A stretch of 64,000 bases of DNA, from NCBI RefSeq assembly GCF_014650755.1, contig NZ_BMVO01000002.1, positions 124,001-188,000 of the forward strand, written 5' to 3'. How positions within the stretch are numbered: position 1 is the first letter of the stretch; each line of letters opens with the position of its first letter. Below the pieces are notes generated by a model. It did no database searches. It was not told where the DNA came from and worked only from the letters and a program-made list of their open reading frames with translations. This DNA comes from Streptomyces chryseus. GTDB taxonomy: Bacteria > Actinomycetota > Actinomycetes > Streptomycetales > Streptomycetaceae. Made by a program: the position numbers and the translations under genes. Shown piece by piece: positions 24,885 through 33,414 of this stretch.

Positions 24885-26228
24885 GTGAGCGAGTCGAAGG
24901 CGGCCGTTCCGGCCGGCCAGGCCGAGCGGGCAGCGGGCGAGGACGAGGTCACCGATCTCTGCCGTGACCTGATCAGGATCGACACCAGCAACTACGGAGA
25001 CCACTCGGGGCCCGGCGAGCGGGCGGCCGCGGAGTACATCGCGGAGAAGCTCGCCGAGGTCGGGCTCGAACCGCGGATCTTCGAGTCCCACCCCGGGCGG
25101 GCCTCCACCGTGGCCAGGATCGAGGGCGAGGACCCCTCGAAGCCCGCGCTGCTCATCCACGGGCACACCGACGTCGTACCGGCGAACGCCCAGGACTGGA
25201 CGCACCACCCCTTCGCGGGCGAGATCGCGGACGGCTGCGTCTGGGGCCGGGGCGCGGTCGACATGAAGGACATGGACGCGATGACCCTCGCGGTCGTCCG
25301 CGACCGGGTGCGCAGCGGCCGCAAGCCCCCGCGCGACGTCGTGCTGGCCTTCCTCGCCGACGAGGAGGCCGGCGGCACGTACGGGGCCCGGTATCTGGTC
25401 GACCAGCACCCGGACCTCTTCGAGGGCGTCACCGAGGCGATCGGCGAGGTCGGCGGCTTCTCCTTCACCGTCAACGAGAACCTGCGGCTGTATCTCGTGG
25501 AGACGGCCCAGAAGGGCATGCACTGGATGCGGCTCACCGTCGACGGCACGGCCGGCCACGGCTCGATGACCAACAACGACAACGCGATCACCGAGCTGTG
25601 CGAGGCCGTCGGGCGGCTCGGGCGGCACACGTGGCCGGTGCGGGTGACCAAGACCGTACGGTCGTTCCTGGACGAGCTCTCCGACGCGCTCGGCACCCCG
25701 CTCGACCCCGAGGACATGGACGCGACGCTCGCCAAGCTCGGCGGCATCGCGAAGATGATCGGCGCCACCCTGCGCAACTCGGCCGCCCCGACCATGCTCG
25801 GCGCTGGCTACAAGGTGAACGTGATCCCCGGGCAGGCGACCGCGCACGTCGACGGGCGCTTCCTGCCGGGGTACGAGGACGAGTTCCTCGCCGATCTCGA
25901 CCGGATCCTCGGCCCGCGCGTGCGGCGCGAGGACGTGCACGGCGACAAGGCGCTGGAGACCAGCTTCGACGGGGACCTCGTCGACGCGATGCAGGTGGCG
26001 CTCAGGGCGGAGGACCCGATCGCGCGGGCCGTCCCGTACATGCTCTCCGGCGGCACCGACGCCAAGTCGTTCGACGACCTGGGGATCCGCTGCTTCGGCT
26101 TCGCTCCGCTGAAGCTGCCGCCGGAGCTGGACTTCGCCGGAATGTTCCACGGCGTGGACGAGCGGGTCCCGGTCGACGGGCTGAAGTTCGGCGTACGGGT
26201 CCTGGACCGCTTCCTGGACAACTGCTGA
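24885..26228 (+). CDS. M20/M25/M40 family metallopeptidase
   Basis: A 447-residue di-zinc hydrolase. LLIHGHTDVVP, WGRGAVDMKDMDA, LAFLADEEAGGTYG and the late FHGVDERVPVDGL give the metal ligands and the catalytic glutamate in the M20 order. The middle (about residues 215-330) is the lid domain, beginning MRLTVDGTAGHGSM. GTG 24885 has GGGAGGAAG upstream. The family includes ArgE/DapE, carboxypeptidases and dipeptidases; the substrate is not set by the sequence. Cytoplasmic, single gene. Confidence 0.9.
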   Translation: MSESKAAVPAGQAERAAGEDEVTDLCRDLIRIDTSNYGDHSGPGERAAAEYIAEKLAEVGLEPRIFESHPGRASTVARIEGEDPSKPALLIHGHTDVVPANAQDWTHHPFAGEIADGCVWGRGAVDMKDMDAMTLAVVRDRVRSGRKPPRDVVLAFLADEEAGGTYGARYLVDQHPDLFEGVTEAIGEVGGFSFTVNENLRLYLVETAQKGMHWMRLTVDGTAGHGSMTNNDNAITELCEAVGRLGRHTWPVRVTKTVRSFLDELSDALGTPLDPEDMDATLAKLGGIAKMIGATLRNSAAPTMLGAGYKVNVIPGQATAHVDGRFLPGYEDEFLADLDRILGPRVRREDVHGDKALETSFDGDLVDAMQVALRAEDPIARAVPYMLSGGTDAKSFDDLGIRCFGFAPLKLPPELDFAGMFHGVDERVPVDGLKFGVRVLDRFLDNC

Positions 26229-26292
26229 ACCGGCACCCGCTGAACCGACAAGTACTGAAACGACTTTCCAACTAATCGGCCGGACGTGCTAT

Positions 26293-26322
26293 TTGACTGA
26301 AAAGAGTGAAAGGAACCATAGG
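26293..26322 (+). promoter_or_regulatory. Candidate promoter of the short chaplin gene
   Basis: TTGACT at 26293-26298 and CATAGG at 26317-26322 (18-base spacer), or TAGGCT at 26319 with a longer spacer, about 85 bp before the start codon. No clear BldN-type CGTAAC element was found. Confidence 0.35.
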
Positions 26323-26359
26323 CTAGTAGCCCCATTGCTTTCCCTTCGTTACAAGGTGT

Positions 26360-26380
26360 GCGGTCCGCGGCTGGGACCGC
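26360..26380 (+). promoter_or_regulatory. Hairpin in the chaplin 5' leader
   Basis: Seven-base arms GCGGTCC (26360-26366) and GGACCGC (26374-26380) with a seven-base loop. It is followed by a smaller TTGG-TTG-CCAA hairpin and then AAGGAGG. It lies 15 bases from the ribosome site, where it could affect translation or RNA stability. Confidence 0.4.
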
Positions 26381-26407
26381 ATTGGTTGCCAACAAGGAGG
26401 AAAAGTA

Positions 26408-26641
26408 ATGATCAAGAAGGTCGTCGCTGCTGCGGCTGCCACTGGTGGTCTGGTTCTCGCCGGCGCGGGCATGGCCGTCGCTGACTCGGGTGCCCAGGGT
26501 GCTGCTGTCAAGTCCCCCGGCGTGATTTCGGGCAACGTTGTCCAGGTCCCGATCCACGTGCCGGTGAACGCGTGCGGCAACACGGTCTCCGTGATCGGGC
26601 TGCTGAACCCCGCCTTCGGCAACACCTGCGTCAACAAGTGA
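26408..26641 (+). CDS. chpH: Short chaplin, ChpH-like
   Basis: A 77-residue secreted, surface-active protein. Residues 1-25 are a Sec signal peptide ending in AVA. The mature part is one chaplin domain ([23 protein letters not shown], then two spaced cysteines, ending GNTCVNK). Short chaplins assemble into amyloid fibres that make aerial hyphae hydrophobic. The pairing with a long chaplin downstream matches the chpH-chpC pair of S. coelicolor. AAGGAGG precedes the ATG, after a leader of roughly 80 bases with hairpins. Confidence 0.95.
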   Translation: MIKKVVAAAAATGGLVLAGAGMAVADSGAQGAAVKSPGVISGNVVQVPIHVPVNACGNTVSVIGLLNPAFGNTCVNK

Positions 26642-26676
26642 CGTTGTGCACGCACCCGTAAGGGTCTGAGTCCCGG

Positions 26677-26713
26677 GCGGCCCCGGAGTGCGCTCCATGC
26701 ACTCCGGGGCCGC
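26677..26713 (+). terminator. Hairpin between the short and long chaplin genes
   Basis: A perfect 15-bp GC-rich stem (26677-26691 with 26699-26713) and seven-base loop, without a T run. It can end or attenuate the chpH transcript before the long chaplin gene. Confidence 0.7.
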
Positions 26714-26786
26714 TGGGCATTCGTCCCGCGGCGGCACCGACGTCCCGCGGGCATTCGGAGAAGGCACAAGGCAGAGGAACGTACCA

Positions 26787-27587
26787 ATGCGTCAGGTAGC
26801 CAGGAAAAGCCTGATCACCGTGGCGGCCGCGAGTGGCCTGCTGGCCATCGGCGGCGGCAACGCGCACGCCGGTTCGGGGGCAGGGGGGTCCACGTCGGAT
26901 TCTCCCGGCGTCCTGTCCGGGAATTCCGTGCAGGCTCCCGTGCATGTCCCCGTCAATGTGTGCGGGAACACCGTCAACGTGGTCGGCGTGCTCAATCCCG
27001 CCATGGGCAACAGCTGCGTCAACGACTCGCACGGCGCGAAGCCCGGGAAGAACCACGGCGGCGGATCGACGGCCGGGGGGCGCGCCAGCGATTCCCCCGG
27101 AGTCGGCTCGGGCAACCACGTCCAGGCACCGGTCCACGTGCCGGTGAACGCCTGCGGCAACAACGTCAGCGTCGTCGGCCTCGGCAACGCGGCCACGGGC
27201 AACGACTGCGCCAACGACTCCACCGGCCCCCACAACCCTCCGGGCAAGCCGGGGAAGCCGGTCGAGCCCGGCAAGCCGGGGAAGCCGGGGAAGCCCGGGG
27301 AGCCGGGGAAGCCGGGAGAGCCGGGCAAGCCCGGTGAGCCCACCGAGCCCACGCAGCCGGGCAAGCCCTCCGAGCCCGGTGTGCCCGCGGACCCCGACGA
27401 GCCGGGCACCGGGGACGAGCCGGGCAGCCCCGACGGCCCGGACACGCAGACCGTCACCCAGCCCCAGGGCACCGACGCCCTCGCGCAGACGGGCTCCGGC
27501 GCTCCGCTCGGCGTCGTGATCCCGGCCGGTGCGGGCCTCCTGCTGGCCGGTGCGGTGCTGTACCGCCGGTCGCGTTCCGCGGCGTAA
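26787..27587 (+). CDS. chpC: Long chaplin with sorting signal, ChpC-like
   Basis: A 266-residue cell-wall protein. Residues 1-28 are a signal peptide ending in AHA. Two chaplin domains follow (about 39-79 and 103-143), each with two cysteines. Then comes a Gly-Lys-Pro/Glu-Pro repeat linker (about 148-225) that would span the wall. The sorting signal LAQTG (residues 232-236) precedes a hydrophobic helix and the YRRSRS tail. LAxTG is the class E sortase motif of Streptomyces. Long chaplins anchor the short ones to the hyphal surface. ATG 26787 has AGAGGA upstream. Confidence 0.94.
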   Translation: MRQVARKSLITVAAASGLLAIGGGNAHAGSGAGGSTSDSPGVLSGNSVQAPVHVPVNVCGNTVNVVGVLNPAMGNSCVNDSHGAKPGKNHGGGSTAGGRASDSPGVGSGNHVQAPVHVPVNACGNNVSVVGLGNAATGNDCANDSTGPHNPPGKPGKPVEPGKPGKPGKPGEPGKPGEPGKPGEPTEPTQPGKPSEPGVPADPDEPGTGDEPGSPDGPDTQTVTQPQGTDALAQTGSGAPLGVVIPAGAGLLLAGAVLYRRSRSAA

Positions 27588-27621
27588 GGCAGGAAAAGCG
27601 CTGGTGCGGCCCGCTCCGTCT

Positions 27622-27810
27622 TCACCAGGTGGCTCGCACCTGTCGGATGATGCGCCTGCGCAGCCGCACGCGGCGGCTGCCGTCCCGGCGCAGACTCAGT
27701 CGGTCCAACTCCCAGTGTCCGTACTCGGCATGGTCGGTCAGCAGACGGGTCGCCTCCTTGCGGGAAACCCCGCGCGGGACGTACACGTCGACAAATTCGT
27801 ATTCCGGCAT
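27622..27810 (-). CDS. DUF5703 family small protein
   Basis: A 62-residue basic protein starting [14 protein letters not shown] and ending [12 protein letters not shown]. It matches the small actinobacterial family I know as DUF5703. It has no membrane segment; the C-terminal half is rich in arginine. It is convergent with the long chaplin gene and divergent from the hypothetical gene at 27858. Function unknown. Confidence 0.8.
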   Translation of the reverse strand: MPEYEFVDVYVPRGVSRKEATRLLTDHAEYGHWELDRLSLRRDGSRRVRLRRRIIRQVRATW

Positions 27811-27844
27811 CGCATCTATTGTGCGGGCAGAGCCCCGGTACGGA

Positions 27845-27850
27845 TAGCGT
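27845..27850 (+). promoter_or_regulatory. -10 hexamer TAGCGT, leaderless promoter
   Basis: TAGCGT lies seven bases before ATG 27858, with no ribosome-binding sequence; TTGTGC at 27819 could be a distant -35. Confidence 0.4.
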
Positions 27851-27857
27851 CTGCACT

Positions 27858-28553
27858 ATGTCTGATGCTGCGCAGCCCACCGCTGCCGAGGTACGCGCCG
27901 CCGCCGAGGCGGTCAAAGTCGCGCTCGACCGTCACCTCGAGGCGGTCGAGCGCCGCACCGGGGACGACGACCCTGCCGTCTACGACGCGTTCAACGAGCT
28001 TGCCGCTGCCGCCGAGGCGTACGACGAGCGGCTCTACGACCGCTACGACGAGGTCACCCCCTTCGAGATTCCGGGATCCGACGACTCTCTGCCCCCTTAC
28101 GCGGGGCCCGAGGAGCCCAACGCGCTGAGCGTCCTGATCCGCCGCGACTACGCGGTGGTCGAGACCCAGCGGCTGCTCGCCCAGGCACAGCGCATCGCCG
28201 ATCTCGACCCGGACGTCGACGCCCCGGCGATCGAGGTCGAGCTGGACACCGACGTCGACGCCGAGGAGCGCGGCAACGCCGTGGCGATCGTCGGGGGCAG
28301 CGTCCACGCCGCTCTCGGCGTGCTCTTCGGCGAGTACGAACCCGATGAGATCGCTTCCCGGCACAAGGAGTTCGGTCTGGAGGAGGGCGACTCCACGCTG
28401 TGGGTGGCCGCCGTGGACGAGCTGCCCGAACCGGGGGAGTGGCTCAACGCCCCGTTCGAGGAGGCCGACGCGCAGCGGGTCGTGTGCCGCTTCGACGTCA
28501 GCTCGGTCTTCGACGACGAGTTCGACGAGGCCGACGGCCCCGGCCACGGCTGA
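27858..28553 (+). CDS. Conserved hypothetical acidic protein
   Basis: A 231-residue, strongly acidic protein, with no signal peptide or membrane segment. The N-terminal half is helical ([25 protein letters not shown]). The middle has [42 protein letters not shown], and the C-terminus ends in alternating acidic and small residues. I recognise it only as a conserved Streptomyces protein of unknown function. The transcript is probably leaderless. Confidence 0.75.
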   Translation: MSDAAQPTAAEVRAAAEAVKVALDRHLEAVERRTGDDDPAVYDAFNELAAAAEAYDERLYDRYDEVTPFEIPGSDDSLPPYAGPEEPNALSVLIRRDYAVVETQRLLAQAQRIADLDPDVDAPAIEVELDTDVDAEERGNAVAIVGGSVHAALGVLFGEYEPDEIASRHKEFGLEEGDSTLWVAAVDELPEPGEWLNAPFEEADAQRVVCRFDVSSVFDDEFDEADGPGHG

Positions 28554-28561
28554 GCGGCCCC

Positions 28562-28602
28562 GGCCGGAACCCGGGCCCGCCCGCCGGGCCCGGGTTCCGG
28601 CC
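28562..28602. terminator. Bidirectional hairpin terminator
   Basis: A perfect 18-bp GC-rich stem (28562-28579 with 28585-28602) and five-base loop, in the 63 bp between two convergent genes. No T run on either side. Confidence 0.75.
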
Positions 28603-28616
28603 TCCGGAGGCGCCCG

Positions 28617-31205
28617 CTAGGGCGCGCTCTGCCCGGCGGCCGCCTCCGGGGCCTCCTCCGCCAAGGGCTGGACGGGCGGCTGGAGCAGGGTGCGCAGGCG
28701 CGTCGTGCGCGGCCGGTCCGGGATCTCGGCCACCGCGCGCGGCAGTGCCTGGTCCACGCCGTGCACCACCGACAGGTGGCGCTCCCCGCGGCTGAACGCC
28801 GTGTAGATCCACGGGCGGCTCAGGGCCGGGGCGGCGTCGCCCGGCAGGACCACCACGACCGCGGGCCACCTCATCCCGGTCGCCTGGTGCGCGGTGAGTG
28901 CCCAGGCGTGCCGCACCGCCGTCTCCACCCGCTCCTTGGGCACGACGACGGGCGTGCCCTCGCAGTCCAGGTGCAGACCCTCGGCGTCCGCCGACACCAC
29001 CGTGCCGGGCAGCGTCCTGCCGGGCGCCGGGACGTACGCGACCCGGTCGCCGGGGTCGAAGCCGCCGAACCGGCCCGGGCCGGGGTTGAGCCGCTGCTTG
29101 AGCGCCGCGTTCAGCGCGCGCGTTCCGGCGGAGCCGCCGTGGCCGGGGGTGATGACCTGGGTCTGGGCGGGCGACACCCCGAAGGCGCGCGGCACGGAGT
29201 CCGCGACCAGCTGGACGGTACGGTGCACGGCCTCGCCCGCGTCGCGGACCGGGACGATCACCACCTCCTTGCCGGGCGCCTCGACCTGGTTCAGCTCCCC
29301 GATCCCGATGCCGGAGACCAACTCGCCGATCGGGCCGGGGTCCGGCGTGCGCGACACGATCTGCGGGCACGCGCGGGCGGCCAGCAGGTCCGCGAAGACC
29401 CGGCCCGCCCCCGCGGAGGGCAGCACGCCCGGATCGCCGCTGAGGACGAGCCTGGTGCCGTCCGCCAGCGACTCCACGAGCACCGCGGCGTTCTCCACGT
29501 CCAGCTGCGGTGCGTCCAGGACGACCAGCAGGTCGAGGGCGAGCGCGCCCTCCGCGTCCCGGCCGGGCCCCTCGACGCCGGCGAGCAGACCCGCGACGGT
29601 CACCGAGGCCGACGCGTCGCCGAGCGCGGCGCCGAGACGCCGGCGGCCGTCCGCGCTGTGCGAGGCGGCGTACGCCCGCAGGCCGAGCCCCCGTGCCACG
29701 GTGACCAGAGCGGCCGGCTCGGAGCGGGCGGCCTCGCCGCCGCTGTGGGTTACCAGGCCGTTCGACGCGACGGCGCGGATCAGCTCGGCGGCGGAGGGCG
29801 GGACGGACCCCGCCCCCCACTCGCCGGCCTCGGACGCCTCGTCGGCGAACGTACTGGCCAGCCGGGCGAGACCGTCGGCGAGGCTCTCCTCGGCGAGGGC
29901 GTACCGCTCGAGCCCCAGCAGGACCTCCACCGGCTCCCCGCCGTCGGCGGTCTCGTCCACGCCGTCCTGGAAGACCAGCGCCACGCCCTCGGCGACGGCG
30001 TGCTCCACGGCCTCGTCCGGGTCGGGCACCTTGTGCTCCGCCAGCGCCTTGCGGACGGCGCCGGACTCCAGGACCGTGTGGCCCTGGACCGCCGCCCGCT
30101 CCAGGAGCCGGCCGATGAGCGCGGCGGTACGGCGTTCGTCGCCGGGCCCGCACTCCGCGCCGAGCAGGGCGCGGGCGAATCCGTCGGCCTGTTCCGGCCG
30201 CACACCCGGTACGGACAGCAGCTGCCACGGGTCGTCGCGCAGGACCTGTGCGGCCTGTTCCCCGAGTACGCCGGCCACGGACGCGGCCAGAGCTTCCGGT
30301 GCCCCGCCCTCGGCCAGCACGACCCGTACCGCGGTCACCGCCTCGGGCGCGGCGGCGGCGACGGCCGCCCGGTCCGCCGGCCGCTCCACCGCCGGACCCG
30401 CCCCGGGGCCCGGCGGGGGAGCGGGCGCGACGCGGCGCGGCGGGGGCGCCGCGAAGGGCGTGTCCCCGGACCTGGCGCCGCTCTCCACGGCCCGTACCGC
30501 GGCCAGCAGATCGGCCGCCTGGCCGCTGAGCTTGGCACCGGCCTCGACGGGCGCCGTCTTCTCGGCCTTGCGCCGCTCGATCCGCTCCCGCAAGGCCCGC
30601 TGGGCGGCGAGCTCGGCCTCCGCCTCGGACAGCTGAGGCCCCGCGTCCGCCCCGGCGACGGCCTCCCCGGGCTCGGCATCGGGTCCCGCGCCGGTCGCCT
30701 CCGCGTCGTCCTCCGCCCCGGCGACGGCCTCCCCGGGCTCGGCATCGCGTCCCGCGCCGGTCGCCTCCGCGTCGTCCTCCGCCCCGGCGACGGCCTCCCC
30801 GGGCTCGGCATCCGGTCCCGAGCCCATCGCCTCCTCGTCCTCCGCGCCCGCCACCGGACCCGAAGCCTCCGCCGCGCCGTCACCGCCGGACGGAGCCCCG
30901 GCGTCCGGGGCTTCGTCGTCGGCTCCGGCCGGCGCGGTCTCGGCGTCGGGCTGCGGGGTGTTGTCGTCGTGCTGCACGTCGGTACCTGCGTCCTCGGTCG
31001 CGTCCTTAGGGTGCTCCGCCGGGTCCGCGTCGTCCGGGGCGTCGGCTCCGGTGGCGGTCACCGGCCCGGTGCGGGGCTTCTCGACGTCCCCGGCGGGGCC
31101 CCGCACCGGGACCGCCGGCGTGGGGGCCGGCTCGGTGGCGGGCGCCGCGGCGTCGCGGTCGTCGGCCGGGGATCCGGGGGTTGCCCCCCGGGGAAGCGCG
31201 GTCAC
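28617..31205 (-). CDS. RecD2-like helix-hairpin-helix protein with a lost ATP-binding motif
   Basis: An 862-residue protein. Residues 1-200 are acidic, Pro/Ala-rich and probably disordered, with a 22-residue tandem repeat. Residues about 320-345 hold a helix-hairpin-helix (DDPWQLLSVPGVRPEQADGFA). From about 470 to 860 the order of a RecD2/superfamily 1B helicase is kept: LVLSGDPGVLPSAGAG matches the SGD/GDxxQLPSVG motif, and TAHQATGMRWPAVVVVLP and IYTAFSRGERHLSVV match motifs V and VI. But the Walker A loop is replaced by VTHSGGEAARSEPAAL (about 484), with no GKT/S, and the DExx box reads LDAPQLD. It should not hydrolyse ATP. GTG 31205 overlaps the aldo/keto reductase stop as GTGA. Role unknown. 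Confidence 0.85.
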   Translation of the reverse strand: MTALPRGATPGSPADDRDAAAPATEPAPTPAVPVRGPAGDVEKPRTGPVTATGADAPDDADPAEHPKDATEDAGTDVQHDDNTPQPDAETAPAGADDEAPDAGAPSGGDGAAEASGPVAGAEDEEAMGSGPDAEPGEAVAGAEDDAEATGAGRDAEPGEAVAGAEDDAEATGAGPDAEPGEAVAGADAGPQLSEAEAELAAQRALRERIERRKAEKTAPVEAGAKLSGQAADLLAAVRAVESGARSGDTPFAAPPPRRVAPAPPPGPGAGPAVERPADRAAVAAAAPEAVTAVRVVLAEGGAPEALAASVAGVLGEQAAQVLRDDPWQLLSVPGVRPEQADGFARALLGAECGPGDERRTAALIGRLLERAAVQGHTVLESGAVRKALAEHKVPDPDEAVEHAVAEGVALVFQDGVDETADGGEPVEVLLGLERYALAEESLADGLARLASTFADEASEAGEWGAGSVPPSAAELIRAVASNGLVTHSGGEAARSEPAALVTVARGLGLRAYAASHSADGRRRLGAALGDASASVTVAGLLAGVEGPGRDAEGALALDLLVVLDAPQLDVENAAVLVESLADGTRLVLSGDPGVLPSAGAGRVFADLLAARACPQIVSRTPDPGPIGELVSGIGIGELNQVEAPGKEVVIVPVRDAGEAVHRTVQLVADSVPRAFGVSPAQTQVITPGHGGSAGTRALNAALKQRLNPGPGRFGGFDPGDRVAYVPAPGRTLPGTVVSADAEGLHLDCEGTPVVVPKERVETAVRHAWALTAHQATGMRWPAVVVVLPGDAAPALSRPWIYTAFSRGERHLSVVHGVDQALPRAVAEIPDRPRTTRLRTLLQPPVQPLAEEAPEAAAGQSAP
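30649..30843. repeat. 66-bp in-frame tandem repeat, about three copies
   Basis: Units begin at 30649, 30715 and 30781. The first two are almost identical and the third diverges at its end. The repeat encodes the 22-residue acidic unit PDAEPGEAVAGAEDDAEATGAG in the disordered N-terminus of the RecD2-like protein. The length is a multiple of three, so copy-number changes keep the frame. Confidence 0.9.
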
Positions 31206-32185
31206 AGCGTGCTCCAGTCCTGGTCGGGATAGCGGTGCACGGGCGCCGACACGTCGTCGAGCGCCCGGCAGATCTCGTCTGGAAGACTAAGCGCCTCCAC
31301 TGACAACGCCGCCGCGAGCTGCTGCGCGTTGCGCGCCCCCACGATCGGGGCGACCACGCCCGGCCGGTCGCGGACCCACGCGAGAGCCACCTGCAACGGG
31401 GTCGTGGCGAGCCCGTCGGCGGCCGTCGCGACCGCGTCCACGATGCGGCTCGACGCCTCGTCGAGGTACGGCGCGACGAACCCGGCCAGGTGCTGCGACC
31501 CGCCGCGCGAGTCCGGCGGGACGGCGCGCCGGTACTTGCCCGTCAGGACGCCCCGGCCGAGCGGTGACGACGGCAGCAGCCCGACGCCCAGGTCGAGCGC
31601 GGCCGGCAGCACCTCCCGTTCCACGCCGCGCTGGAGCAGCGAGTACTCCATCTGGGTACTGGCCAGCCGGGTGCGTACGCCGGGCACCGCGAGCTGCCAG
31701 GTCGCGGCCTTCGCCAGCTGCCAGCCGGAGAAGTTGGACACCCCGGCGTACCGCGCCCGTCCGCTGGCGACCGCCAGGTCGAGCGCCTGGAGGGTCTCGT
31801 CGAGGGGTGTGGCCGCGTCGAAGGCGTGCACCTGCCACACGTCCACGTGGTCCGTGCCGAGCCGCTCCAGCGACGCGTCGAGCGCCGCGAGCAGGTGGCC
31901 GCGTGACCCGTCGAAGCGCCGGTCGGGGTCGGGCACGCTGCCCGCCTTGGTGGCGACGACCAGGTCCCGCCGCGGCACGAGCCGCTCCATGAGCTGCCCG
32001 AGCAGGTACTCCGCCTCCCCGTCGCCGTACACGTCCGCCGTGTCGACGAGCGTGCCGCCCGCGTCCCAGAAGGTCTTCAGGACGTCGGCGGCGTCGTGCT
32101 CGTCGGTGTCCCGGCCCCAGGTGAGGGTGCCCAGCCCGATTCTCGATACGCGCAGGCCCGTGCGGCCGAGATGCCTCTGCTCCAT
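31202..32185 (-). CDS. Aldo/keto reductase
   Basis: A 327-residue NADPH-dependent (alpha/beta)8 barrel. LVDTADVYGDGEAEYLLG carries the catalytic Asp and Tyr, VVATKAG the lysine, and VDVWQVHAFD the histidine. LLPSSPLGRGVLTGKYR and the C-terminal PIVGARNAQQL bind the cofactor phosphate and match the AKR family of YajO/Tas-like enzymes. Substrate unknown. It overlaps the start of the RecD2-like gene by four bases, so the two share a transcript. Divergent from the LLM oxidoreductase gene. Confidence 0.92.
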   Translation of the reverse strand: MEQRHLGRTGLRVSRIGLGTLTWGRDTDEHDAADVLKTFWDAGGTLVDTADVYGDGEAEYLLGQLMERLVPRRDLVVATKAGSVPDPDRRFDGSRGHLLAALDASLERLGTDHVDVWQVHAFDAATPLDETLQALDLAVASGRARYAGVSNFSGWQLAKAATWQLAVPGVRTRLASTQMEYSLLQRGVEREVLPAALDLGVGLLPSSPLGRGVLTGKYRRAVPPDSRGGSQHLAGFVAPYLDEASSRIVDAVATAADGLATTPLQVALAWVRDRPGVVAPIVGARNAQQLAAALSVEALSLPDEICRALDDVSAPVHRYPDQDWSTL

Positions 32186-32257
32186 GGCCGCGAGATTACT
32201 GGCCGTGGGCCTGCGGGCAGGAGACCTGTGGACAAGTCCTGTGGACGAGTGCGCCCC

Positions 32258-32287
32258 CTGACGTATCGCGGCCCCGCGCGCTAGAGT
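32258..32287 (+). promoter_or_regulatory. Promoter of the LLM oxidoreductase gene
   Basis: CTGACG and TAGAGT separated by 18 bases. Transcription would start near 32294, just upstream of the 14-bp palindrome at 32306. Confidence 0.6.
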
Positions 32288-32305
32288 CCCCGGGCAACAG
32301 GGACG

Positions 32306-32319
32306 TTACTGATCAGTAA
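32306..32319. promoter_or_regulatory. Perfect 14-bp palindrome in the leader of the LLM oxidoreductase gene
   Basis: TTACTGATCAGTAA is a perfect palindrome right after the expected transcription start and directly before the GGGGAG ribosome site. It has the form of a TetR- or MarR-type operator. No regulator is encoded beside it. Confidence 0.6.
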
Positions 32320-32329
32320 GGGGAGCGGC

Positions 32330-33379
32330 ATGCGGCTCGGCATCAACCTCGGTTACTGGGGCGCGGGGATGGACGGCGACAATCTGGCCGTCGCCCAGGA
32401 AGCGGACCGGCTCGGCTACGACGTCTGCTGGGCCGCCGAGGCCTACGGGTCGGACGCCGCCACCGTGCTCTCCTGGGTCGCCGCCCAGACCGAGAGCATC
32501 GACGTCGGCTCCGCGATCTTCCAGATCCCGGCCCGTACGCCCGCGATGACCGCGATGACCGCCGCCACCCTCGACTCCCTCTCCGGCGGCCGTTTCCGCC
32601 TGGGCCTCGGCGTCTCGGGCCCGCAGGTCTCCGAGGGCTGGTACGGCGTCAAGTTCGACAAGCCGCTGGCCCGCACCCGCGAGTACGTCGAGATCATCCG
32701 CAAGGCCATGACCCGTGAGCGCCTGTCGTACGAGGGTGAGCACTGGACGCTGCCGCTGCCCGACGGGCCGGGCAAGCCGCTGAAGCTCACCGTCCACCCG
32801 CAGCGCGAGCACATCCCGCTCTACATCGCCGCCATCGGCCCCAAGAACCTGGAGCAGACCGGCGAGATCGCCGACGGCGCGCTGCTCATCTTCCCGTCCG
32901 CCGAGCACATCGAGGACACCGCGCTGCGCCACATCCGCGCGGGCCGCGAGAAGGCCGGGAAGACGATGGACGGCTTCGACGTCTGCCCCACCCTTCCGCT
33001 CGCGGTCGGCGACGACGTGGCCGCGCTGGCCGACATGTTCCGCCCGTACACCGCCCTGTACGTCGGCGGCATGGGCAGCCGCAAGCAGAACTTCTACAAC
33101 CAGCTCGCGCAGCGCATGGGCTACGAGAAGGAAGCCGCCGAGATCCAGGACAAGTACCTGTCCGGCGACAAGACCGCCGCCGCCGCCGCCGTCCCGCACC
33201 AGCTGATCGACCAGACGGCCCTGCTGGGCTCCGTGGAGCGGATCGCCGAGCGGATGCAGGCGTACGCCGAGGCCGGAGTGACGACGCTGACGCTGGCCCC
33301 CGCCGGCTTCACGCTCGACGAGCGGATCACCGCCCTGCGGGCCGGCACCGACGCCCTGGAGCGCGCCGGTCTGGCGTAG
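32330..33379 (+). CDS. LLM-class F420-dependent oxidoreductase
   Basis: A 349-residue bacterial-luciferase-like TIM barrel. The N-terminal MRLGINLGYWGAGMDGDNLAVAQEADRLGYDVCWAAEAYGSD and the FRLGLGVSGPQVSEGWYGVKFDKPLARTREYVEIIR block are typical of the F420-dependent subgroup (Rv0953c-type). The enzyme would reduce or oxidise an unknown organic substrate with coenzyme F420. Monocistronic, followed by a hairpin. A palindromic operator covers the leader. Confidence 0.9.
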   Translation: MRLGINLGYWGAGMDGDNLAVAQEADRLGYDVCWAAEAYGSDAATVLSWVAAQTESIDVGSAIFQIPARTPAMTAMTAATLDSLSGGRFRLGLGVSGPQVSEGWYGVKFDKPLARTREYVEIIRKAMTRERLSYEGEHWTLPLPDGPGKPLKLTVHPQREHIPLYIAAIGPKNLEQTGEIADGALLIFPSAEHIEDTALRHIRAGREKAGKTMDGFDVCPTLPLAVGDDVAALADMFRPYTALYVGGMGSRKQNFYNQLAQRMGYEKEAAEIQDKYLSGDKTAAAAAVPHQLIDQTALLGSVERIAERMQAYAEAGVTTLTLAPAGFTLDERITALRAGTDALERAGLA

Positions 33380-33414
33380 TCCCGCACGGGACGAAGGAGC
33401 GGAGAGAAAGTCTG

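Noticed and set aside
30649..30843. CRISPR or mobile-element repeat
   Set aside because: The units are adjacent without spacers, in frame inside a gene, and encode a protein repeat.
28617..31205. Pseudogene of a RecD2 helicase
   Set aside because: The frame is intact and codon use looks normal; only the ATP-binding motif has changed, so it is more likely a functional pseudoenzyme.
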